From: Hysterangium stoloniferum
Lineage: Eukaryota; Basidiomycota; Agaricomycetes; Hysterangiales; Hysterangiaceae
Direction of reading: 5' to 3'
NCBI GenBank assembly: GCA_015178975.1
Contig: WHVD01000017.1
Location: 434,001 to 498,000, forward strand
DNA length: 64,000 nt
Part shown: in pieces, positions 56,117-64,000 of the stretch
How positions within the stretch are numbered: position 1 is the first letter of the stretch
Layout of the letters: each line of letters starts with the position of its first letter
Notes under the pieces: generated by a model
The model's input: the letters and a program-made list of their open reading frames with translations, nothing else
Told to the model about the DNA's origin: nothing
The model's database searches: none
Program-made: the position numbers and the translations under genes

Positions 56117-56516
56117 CAAAGCCACTGTTGCTGTCATGTGTGCCCACTGGGCCTCCTTGTGTGCCAGCACTGCAAAGGCAGTCAGTGTCTATGCAAGCAT
56201 TGGTGCAGTGGGTGGACCTACACAGCACCGGGTGGGATTACATAAGTGCTGAAGTGTGGCTATGCACTGTAGGGTGCATACATGCCATTTTTAGTGTTCT
56301 TCTCAGATTTTTCATAAATAAAAAATACTAAATAAATATTAAATAAATAGTATAAATAGTAGACCTATACATACTCATTTCTTTAGTTTCAATCTCTTAG
56401 GAATCCCACTAAAACAAGTGTGATCTCCCCTGTCATTGAGCTGTTCCCTCCTCACTTTATATTTCTATATTCTATCTTGTGTTTGGTAGCCTTGTTAGTG
56501 TTGCCCTGACAGGTTG

Positions 56517-57064
56517 GATGGACATCAATATGTGTGGAAGAAAGCTGGAGAACCACTTTCTGATGGGACAACCCAACCTACAGTCAAGTATGGAGGTGGA
56601 AATATCATGGTGTGGGGCTGTATGGGTTAGAATGGAGTGAGAATGCTTGCAGAGATTGAAGGATGGATGGATTCTGCATAATATGTGGAGATCCTGGCTC
56701 AGCACTTGTCCCAGAGCATTGAAGACTTGGAGATTCCAGCAGATAAGGCCATTTTCCAGCAGGATAATGATGCCCACAACACACATCCAAGATGGCACAA
56801 AAATGGTTTTCTGAAAATCATATTCAGGTGTTAGACTGGCCAGCACAGTCTCCTGACCTGAATCCCATAGAACAGCTTTGGTTCCACTTGAAGAAACAGC
56901 TCCAGAAATGCCCTTCACTACCAAATGGTGTTTGGGAGTTATGGGAGAGGGTGGAAGTGGAATGGCCAAAGATTGAGCCTCAGGAGTGTCAGAAACTTAT
57001 AGAAAGTATTCCAAGAAGACTAGCTGCTGTAATACAGGCCAAAGGAGGCCATACAATGTACTAG
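56517..57064 (+). pseudogene. Tc1-like transposase C-terminal part
   Basis: It resumes after solo LTR Z with DGHQYVWKKAGEPLSDGTTQ and KYGGGNIMVWGCMG (56,518-56,627), then ADKAIFQQDNDAHNTHPRWH with the second catalytic aspartate. The last frame (56,792-57,064) reads VLDWPAQSPDLNPIEQLWFH, which holds the third catalytic acid, and ends IQAKGGHTMY. At least one stop and one frame change lie before the last frame, so it is inactive. The WPAQSPDLNPIE box is characteristic of Tc1/mariner. Confidence 0.85.
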
Positions 57065-57590
57065 AATAACAAGATATCTGATTCAAAAAGAGCAGGGGAC
57101 AAAACTGTCCCAATGATTGGTTATTTTTAAATATTCACTATGACACCAATTTCCATCAATATTATATAATACTTGGGGATATGGAAGTTAGTGAAAGGCT
57201 GTTGTTATCAGCCTCACTCAGTCAACACGGATAGGACTAAGTTTTCTTTATTTTAATAGCAGTATGATACAAGATGAATGTGAGGTTCCCTATGGAAGAG
57301 TGAGAAGGGATTTAATGGTCAAAAAGATTGTTCCTTATCACTGTGGAATGTATACTTATATATCTGCTTGGAACAATAAGATTGTGGTAACAAAAGGTGC
57401 CTGAAGACAAGGAAGATGTGGCAGGAAAAGGAGAACCAAGGTTGATGGGAGAACAATGGTCAAGGGTGATTGAGTGGCGACACAAGGAATGCTTGATTAG
57501 TTGAACAAAGGGAGTGGTAGGGAATGGTGGTGTATGTGGTAAGGTGGCCAGGCTTACAGTTAGTGTGCTAAGACATCTGCTAGAATATCT
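57065..57590. other. Extra sequence between transposase end and right terminal repeat
   Basis: About 525 bp with no gene. At 57,096-57,116 it holds GGGGACAAAACTGTCCCAATG, a third copy of the terminal repeat, in the same orientation as the left end. It may mark a second, smaller insertion or an internal rearrangement of the Tc1-like element. Confidence 0.4.
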
Positions 57591-57677
57591 TCACCATTTT
57601 AGGAAATTTATGTGATCAGTTATACAACATTTAATGAGAATTATCAAAACATTGGGACAGTTTTGTCCCCTACTGTA

Positions 57678-59816
57678 TACTAAAAGAGGTGAGGTGGCAA
57701 ATGAGATATCCATATGTATATGTGGAAATGGTGACGGGGAGTGAGTGGAGCAGAGATGGGACAGAAGGCTAAGGTGTTGTGATACAATGAAGCAAGTGTC
57801 AGGGGCACTGTAGGTGGTGCTACCATGAGTGGGGTACTGATAGTAGGATGACAGAGTTTTATGAAACTAAAACAACTTGTGGGGGTCCGAAATGATGGGG
57901 ATCCTAACATAATACCATTTTTAGCTTTCAGAGTATTTTTCCATCAACTATTGAAATAATAAATATAAACCACTGTGGATAATTTTCCTGAACTCTGAAG
58001 AACAGGAGACAGAGACACACCTCGGCTTATTCAAAATGGGTGTGGAAAGTAAAAGTGGTGACCGAATTGTGATATCAGCGTGACAACAGCGCGGCCGATA
58101 TGGCATCTCATGGACCGAATCGTGATCGTGCGAGACATTATTCATTTTAGCAATAGAAAATCTGGATTCACTCTAGCTGGAGAATTCTTCATTTATGTGA
58201 TGATAACGCATTAAATTATCATTAGCTGGTATGCGTGCTTTTGGCGGTAGACGATCTCATGAAGGGGAAGAGTTAGTGAATAGCACACCTTCAGCCATAC
58301 GCGGCACTGAGATCCATTCTAATTGCTGTGGCAGCCGCATGAATAGTAGACCGACATATGAAGGTAGAGCCCGCAATAAGTAAAACAGGAGATCCCAGAT
58401 TTTTCTGTTGTGCTCATCCGCGTTTTTCGAAACCGTTTTTGCGTTGTGGCTTCTTGTGCTATTTGCACCCTTTACGCCTACCTTGTTGTATATCATAGCT
58501 GTGTATTCTCAGAAGTGGTGTGAGATGGCATTATTTTGTTGGATTCGAATTCGAGCGGCCCCCTGCCTCTCTACAACTCAACGGACTCTAGAATCTGACT
58601 CGGGATTCATTTCTCAGTGCAAGTTCTGCTTCCATTAATCATCAAGTATTATCCGATGCTTCCCCAGAAAGGTTCTTTTCTGAAACTTCTTGCTTTCGTA
58701 GCGCTATGGAGCGCTATTTCCCATGGAAAGACCGGCATCCATGTGGTTTCTCAGGTCCACGCTTCTCTTAGGACGTTGATCAATGACGGAGTTATTTCTC
58801 TGACGTGATTATTACACGCCTGATGGTCTAACTTATGTCTAGCTTTAGTCTGACTTGCTTTGTACTCATATCCGTGTGACAGAAGGGTCCTTGTCTCAAA
58901 GTCGTTGGGTCCAGCATCGCCACATTTCAGGATACGGAATGGCATTACTATTTTTCTGTGGTGATATATTTATAATTAGGTTTTAGGAAAATAGATGACA
59001 GCCCAGGCCGAAGACGTAACATCGACATGTGCTTCCTACAGGTCATGAAGGAGAGGGGCTGTCAAATAAAAAACTATTTAAAGGTGTATCAAGGGTTTCA
59101 TTGGGGCGAAACGCAGTGTTATACCTCAATCCCAGATATTCCATGCAGCATTGATAGAAAACTTCACTGATAACAATGTGGTGATTATGATTTGTCGTCG
59201 ATGTGGAAATCGTAAAAAAAAAAGGCGCTTGTAGGGGGAAGGGACCAAGACCCTCGTTCGGAGGAGGAATTCTTCCGTTTGTAAGTCCCCAATTTCTGTG
59301 AGAGGTTCTGGATCCTTCGCTGAAGGAAAGGGATCGCCTAATGACGAAGGCGATAATTTACTTGACATCTGGACTGACGGTGGGCCCATTTGATACTACA
59401 CGTCAACCTTACACCCAATGCCAGTTTCTCCACTCTTGGTTCACTCTCCCATTGTCGAAATACATTATTATTGTTAAGTTTAAATCCACCCATTGTTTAA
59501 TACTTCCCCTAACCGTTTGGTTATATTTCTATCACATTTATCTATATCCTCCGAAAGGCTTGTGACTGGCCATGTGCTAATTAGCGTGCCAGAGTTTTTG
59601 TCACATTCTATACATATTATAACATGCCAAAGCTTTAATTAAAGCGACACTCGAGAAATAACTACGGTGGAGCCATATTAAGCCAAGTGTCACAGTACCT
59701 GAAGAGGCGCAGCTTATCGCAGATCTGCCACTTGGCTCGGATTAGCACCTATGGTAACAGCTCATATAACAAGTCATATACAATGCAACTAATTCCACCC
59801 CCACTATTACACGGTC
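57678..59816. other. Intergenic sequence with a diverged repeat piece
   Basis: The stretch 58,060-58,290 is a diverged relative of the large repeat block (compare TGCGTGCTTTTGGCGGTAGA at 58,233 with the block near 40,120 and 12,395). A hydrophobic frame at 58,408-58,638 has no recognised family and no support as a gene. I see nothing definite in 58,650-59,816, apart from a short A tract near 59,213-59,223. Confidence 0.4.
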
Positions 59817-60554
59817 CTACTGATTAAGCAGCCAGACCAGCTTGTACTCCCGGGAGGTGAAATGAGCACGGTCTACCGGGTGCCAGAAGGTATGATTATA
59901 GAGATATTTGGTAACCTGCTCCCGCATTTGCTCTAACTCTATCTGAGTACCCTGTGCTTTCTCCTCCCCGGAAGCTTTTTTGAGAAATTTATAGTGGCGG
60001 CGTACGTGCCTCAGTAGGTCATTCTGAGTTACAAACACACCAACCTTTGATAAACCCCGACACCCCTTCAAGGGACAAGTGTACAAGGCGGCCAGCAGGA
60101 TATCTCGCCTCTGCGTTGTATTTATAACCAAGTTACTGTGGTCTCCATACGGATATGTGAGTGCGACTTGCAAGTCTGTAAAGGCATGAACCCTAATCCA
60201 ATGCTTGACGAGCGAGTCTTTCTTGGCTATATGCTCCTGACAGAGCTTGCACTTCCTTGTGACCGCCTGTGGATCAGCGGCCGTAATAAACGTCACAAAG
60301 TCGGCGACGTTGGTTCTTTTCCCGTATGGTGTAGGTAATACTGTGCTCGCTGCGGCGGCCTTGAGGGATGCGTTCACCTTGAAAGCACGGGAAATGAAGG
60401 TAGTGCGCTTGCTGCTACTGTTAGGCTCGGTTGGGTGGGTAGGTGAGATAGATGGGCGCCGTGTAAGCGTGGACATATTCGAGGATACCTCCTCCGGCTC
60501 CCTCACCATCTCCCTACATGAATTATGTTCCATGGTGCCGGACTTCGACGCCAT
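59817..60554 (-). CDS. C2H2-type zinc-finger protein, 245 aa
   Basis: A single-exon minus-strand frame starting ATGGCGTCGAAG at 60,554 and ending VWLLNQ. Two C2H2-like fingers are visible: C-x2-C...H-x4-H in CKLCQEHIAKKDSLVKHWIR (about residues 102-124) and C-x4-C...H-x3-H starting CPLKGCRG and ending DLLRHVRRHY (about residues 158-187). The N-terminal ~75 residues are Ser/Thr/Pro-rich and likely disordered; the C-terminal part has a short helical charged stretch (IELEQMREQVTKYLYN). It is probably a nuclear DNA- or RNA-binding protein; the target is unknown. The frame is fully open and CpG-rich, unlike neighbouring decayed repeats. It could be a host gene or a captured fragment of a larger one. 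Confidence 0.7.
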   Translation of the reverse strand: MASKSGTMEHNSCREMVREPEEVSSNMSTLTRRPSISPTHPTEPNSSSKRTTFISRAFKVNASLKAAAASTVLPTPYGKRTNVADFVTFITAADPQAVTRKCKLCQEHIAKKDSLVKHWIRVHAFTDLQVALTYPYGDHSNLVINTTQRRDILLAALYTCPLKGCRGLSKVGVFVTQNDLLRHVRRHYKFLKKASGEEKAQGTQIELEQMREQVTKYLYNHTFWHPVDRAHFTSREYKLVWLLNQ

Positions 60555-60944
60555 GGATCTGGCGTGTTCTCTTTGTTTAGGTTGAGGGGAGCTGGGGTAG
60601 AGACATGAGTTTGATAATAGACTTGTCAGCCGAGTATATATTTATTTACGCAAACACGGCAATGCTTACCGTTTTAAACTCCCCCCGTGTGCGAAAATAT
60701 TTCCTTCCAAGGGCTCTTTGAAACGCCCCGAACTACAGAACGTAGGGACCACAACCTCTGGCCTACCAGTGTGGGAATCGTCTGTATGATACTCGTGGCG
60801 TATGCTGTATTCTCGTCAATAAACATAATTAATTGCAGGAAAAGAACTTACGTCGTTTCGGAGTTTGCCGGCCTGCGCTGACGGTGGACATGTCCGCAAT
60901 CTACAAATTCTAATATATTTCGTTTTGCAAATTTTAACAGAAAT
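60555..60944 (-). promoter_or_regulatory. Upstream region of the zinc-finger gene
   Basis: On the minus strand a TATA-like AAATAAATATATACTCGG lies at about 60,632-60,649, 80-90 bp upstream of the ATG. Nothing else is recognised before the repeat block begins at about 60,945. Confidence 0.4.
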
Positions 60945-63880
60945 TGAGTGTAATGAGCACGGAACAAACCTGATGGTGCCCGCGGGTATGCGTACACAGG
61001 CAGCGGCGTCGAATATTGCCTGTCAAATCGTTGTGAGCCAGAACTAAAAGCATGACAGGAAAGAAATATTTCAAGTTGACATGGATTTTTTCCCGAAAGA
61101 TTGCAATGTCACCTATTTCTGTACTCAAACTCATTCACATGTGGCGGCGGGAATGGTCCGCTGGGATCGCGTGTCAACGAAGCGGGTAAGGACGAGTCGT
61201 TCAAGATGGACGTCCCCACGCTCCCTGAGACGACGGCAAGTCGTCGATCTCTTGATTGCATCATCGCAGTACGCGGAAATTCATTCCTGGATGCCTCCCA
61301 AAAAACCGCACGTCCCTCCCCCAATCTGCGAATAAACCATGATTGAGTATGCTAAAAATGCTGCACAATATGTGATATGAAGCCTCGTACGCCTGACTGC
61401 CTGCATTCCCCGCTCCATCCGGGTCCCTTGGACTTCGAGCATTTGAAGAGCTGGAGCACAATCAACCGTGCCGTTAGTGATCCAATCTCGAATAAAGTGG
61501 AAGTCAAATGGAAATACACACTGGACATCATTTCCAGAGTGGGTCTGATGGTCCATTATTCTCCAGAGGTCCATGAGAGGAATGTGGGTCAAGTGGGTGT
61601 AAAAGATACGTGGTTTTGAACCATCCCCGAAGCGAGGTTCCCACACCTGTCAAAGTCTTTGTACTTTTTCTGAATATTCATATTCCAATCTCAGCCATTC
61701 TTCGTTTCAGCTAAGGCTCGGAAATTCCCTGTGCATTGTCTATTTTAACCTGATTAGCTTGCCGCATAGCCCCCTGAGTTCCGACCTAATTTGAATGCAT
61801 AAGCTATTTTGCCGCAGTGCTGCGCTTCCCGGCTAGCTAGACGAACCAGATCGTCACAACCAACCCGTGTCGCTTTCACAGCCGTTGTAGGCCCCAAATT
61901 GTACCTCACTTAGCGCATGTCTCAACCCACAACCAGCTACAGAGTGTACTAAACTAAATGCCATATAACTGTATGGAGTATTTTTATTTCACCGTTGTAT
62001 TTCAATCAATAAGTCACTGTACCCGGCGATATTTACGCGCCTGGGCGGGGTAAAGCCTGTCAAACCGCGTAAATGGTGGCGCCGCCCCCGGGCCACGCCC
62101 AGCCGCGGCCAGTTGTGCCGGCCGCACGGTATTCCGGGATTTGGATTCTGTTGGAATTGGTGATGAAACCACCTTTTTCCTAGGGGCAGTTCACCCATTT
62201 ATTCACTTTTTCATAGGATGATGCTAATTGTGGACCATGTTTTCTGAGGTTAATGCATGCCTGGGCCGTTCGCACTTCCACACCGCTCGCAATTTCCATT
62301 CACGCCCCCCCCCCTCGCAGTCGGTCATGATTATTTTGCATCAGCCTAAATATCTTATTCCCCCCCCCTCCTTTCCCCCTTTCCCCCCCAATTTTAAGGA
62401 AGTTCTTTTTCATTGGTAGGTACACGGAGATGGCACGTAGGGCACGACTTGTTGTAGACAGACTTGCAATATTGCTAAATAATAATAATAATAAAATGGA
62501 TGCTGCGAGCCGGGAGAAAGTCTCCTCTGTTGGAAACCACTAACGTTGGCTTGAATCAAGTAAATGGACTACGTCACATCCATATATGCAACCCGCTTAC
62601 TCATATCCGTATGGTACGAGTCGTTGCAGCTCGCTTACCGAATTCCCAAAATTCAACAACGGACAAAGGTGAGAAAAAAGTACAATTACGTCATCAGTGT
62701 ATAATTCCACAATGTAGACAAGATTGCAACTATCAGCTAAATATAATTTCGCTCGTAATTTCCATCGTACAGTGCGTTTGCGATTTTTTCCTGCTCCAAC
62801 AGATTTGGATTCACTCGGACCGTGCTGTGATCACTCAACATCCCCATTCACTGAAAGGACAACTCCAAAATACAAAAAAAATAGGTGCGTTGGTGGGATT
62901 TTTGTTGGAACTTCTCACCCCATACATAATCATCATGCACGTCGACCGGGTGATCCGAAAATGTAGTTCAAACCGAAGATTGGGTGGGTCTCACCGCACT
63001 GAATCTTTGGGTGGCTGTACGAAACCGAATATAAGCGTGTTCCTTCAGCAGCAGGCAAATCTGCGCTGTGGCTATTTGTCACAGAAAACATAGATGCACC
63101 GCAATCTGCTGAGATGGTATATTTGAGGATGGGGATTTCATATCTGTCGGATACGTTGTTGGACTTAGCTCAAGGCCAAAGTTGCTGAGGGTAGCAGCGG
63201 CATAGCGCCGGATTGGTATCTATTGCATTCATATTATTCGTGGCGATGTGACCGAGTCGAATATGCAGATAAACCAGAGTGCCCTTAATTGTAACGCTCG
63301 AGAACTCTTGAGTTGACACAGTATGAGATGATAACGGACTAGAATATTATCAGCTGCCATGCGTCCTTTGGATGGTTGAAAATCTGATGAAGTGGAGGAA
63401 AGTAGTAGGGTAGCTTGAGAGTGTCCTGAAGCCTGTATGAATCACTGGAAGAATGGGCTTCGGTTAACTGGAGACAATAAGTTGGATTTCTGGTCATGGC
63501 AGATAGTGATAGAATTAAAATAGCACAGCGTTCCAACCCTGAGATTGAAAGCAGTTGAGAAAGGATAAAAGCTGTGAATCTCATGCAAGGACGGCCCCCG
63601 GCTACACCTAAGCTGTTGGACTCAACCCTACATGTGAAATATTTATATCCACTTGCTGTGAGCACAACTCCGGTACACCAATGCCTACATCCAAAAAACC
63701 GAGTGCGTGCAGCTACGAGATGAAAGAGGCACCCGCTGAGGTTTCTGTGGAAGCTGTCGAGGAACTACCTCCATTAGTTTCCCCAGTTGTACTGAGCTCA
63801 GAGTCACATTGTTGAAACGGGAATGAGAGAAATATTCCGCCAAAAACTTCGGGAAAGGCGCTCGGTACCTTGTGTCATTC
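60945..63880 (+). repeat. Large non-coding repeat block, copy B
   Basis: It is the partner of copy A (9267-13,090) and keeps far more CpG sites. It has the empty target sites of both insertions seen in copy A and lacks a ~410 bp segment (junction near 62,816). Both copies end their match at CGGGAAAGG; copy B then continues with CGCTCGGTACCTTGTG, which matches 37,988 onward. Confidence 0.8.
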
Positions 63881-64000
63881 GTACTCACCCCACACATCCT
63901 TTCAAAGATTGTACACCCCATTCAATTTATTGGCTCTTATGAAAATGAATGGTGAGTATAAGAGTTGGGCCCGAAAATGTTCAAATTCCCAAAAACGGTT
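63881..64000 (+). repeat. Repeat block continuation at window end
   Basis: It matches pieces at 38,000-38,060 and about 39,405-39,460 (ATGTTCAAATTCCCAAAAAC near 63,977). The block continues beyond the window. Confidence 0.5.

Larger units (their letters stand above)
48528..56511. repeat. Solo LTR Z, inserted in the Tc1-like element (split)
   Basis: The unit starts TGTCAGGGTATTG and ends GTTGCCCTGACA, with perfect repeats GGTTG (48523-48527 and 56512-56516). Without its own insertions it is about 606 bp. It was later entered by family C LTRs X (48676-55298) and Y (55372-56116). Confidence 0.85.
47936..57675 (+). mobile_element. Tc1-like DNA transposon holding a nest of LTR elements
   Basis: The terminal inverted repeats pair over ~85 bp: GGGGACAAAACTGTCCCAATG from 47,942 with CATTGGGACAGTTTTGTCCCC ending near 57,670, then AAATTTCCTAAAATGG (near 48,010) with CCATTTTAGGAAATTT (near 57,594). 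The right end is CTACTG followed by TA (57,676-57,677); the left terminal bases are worn, so that limit is approximate. The transposase lies on the plus strand in two parts (about 48,067-48,522 and 56,517-57,064) with 8 kb of LTR elements between. It is a decayed copy. Confidence 0.8.

Noticed and set aside
58408-58638. A small hydrophobic frame that could be a membrane protein
   Set aside because: There is no recognised family, no promoter and no second copy; it lies beside a decayed repeat piece.
62500-63093. A 197-codon frame in repeat copy B
   Set aside because: The matching region of copy A does not keep the frame and no domain is visible.
1-64000. tRNA or rRNA genes
   Set aside because: No convincing cloverleaf or GGTTCGAATCC-type T-arm context and no rRNA-like block was seen by eye; a tRNAscan run would be decisive.

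Overview
The window looks like a transposon-swollen stretch of a basidiomycete genome, most likely an Agaricomycete. The clues are many 45-55 bp GT-AG introns, a DUF6535 membrane-protein gene (a family I know mainly from Agaricomycetes), chromodomain Ty3/gypsy elements, a Ngaro-type tyrosine-recombinase retrotransposon and Tc1-like elements. Only a small part is host coding sequence. All readings were made by eye; no database search was run.

Layout. 0.57-9.23 kb: an old minus-strand Ty1/copia element that took in three solo LTRs and a Tc1-like DNA transposon, the latter itself hit by a fourth solo LTR. 9.27-13.25 kb: a non-coding repeat block, found again at 60.95-63.85 kb, with diverged pieces at 37.9-40.85 kb and 58 kb. 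13.46-20.89 kb: an old gypsy remnant split by a 5.2 kb Ngaro element with intact A1/B1A2/B2 split repeats. 20.9-22.5 kb: AT-rich sequence and a possible copia remnant. 22.54-31.29 kb: a young minus-strand gypsy element with near-identical LTRs and an ATCTA target duplication.

31.45-44.2 kb is the host-gene island: a DUF6535 gene, then three tandem genes made of 117 bp HEAT-like exons separated by ~49 bp introns (166 bp period), plus an inverted relic of a fourth. The HEAT frame is strongly conserved except for a short window after the K-D pair, and the copies run from fully open (first) to clearly dead (third and fourth). This array is the most interesting host feature and resembles a family diversifying by exon duplication.

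44.2-47.8 kb: LTR-like sequence, a 3x30 bp tandem repeat and a relic coiled-coil reading frame. 47.94-57.68 kb: a four-deep nest, in which a Tc1-like element holds a solo LTR, which holds two further LTRs, one of which holds a young chromodomain gypsy element. 59.8-60.55 kb: a compact C2H2 zinc-finger gene on the minus strand. No tRNA, rRNA or CRISPR array was recognised.
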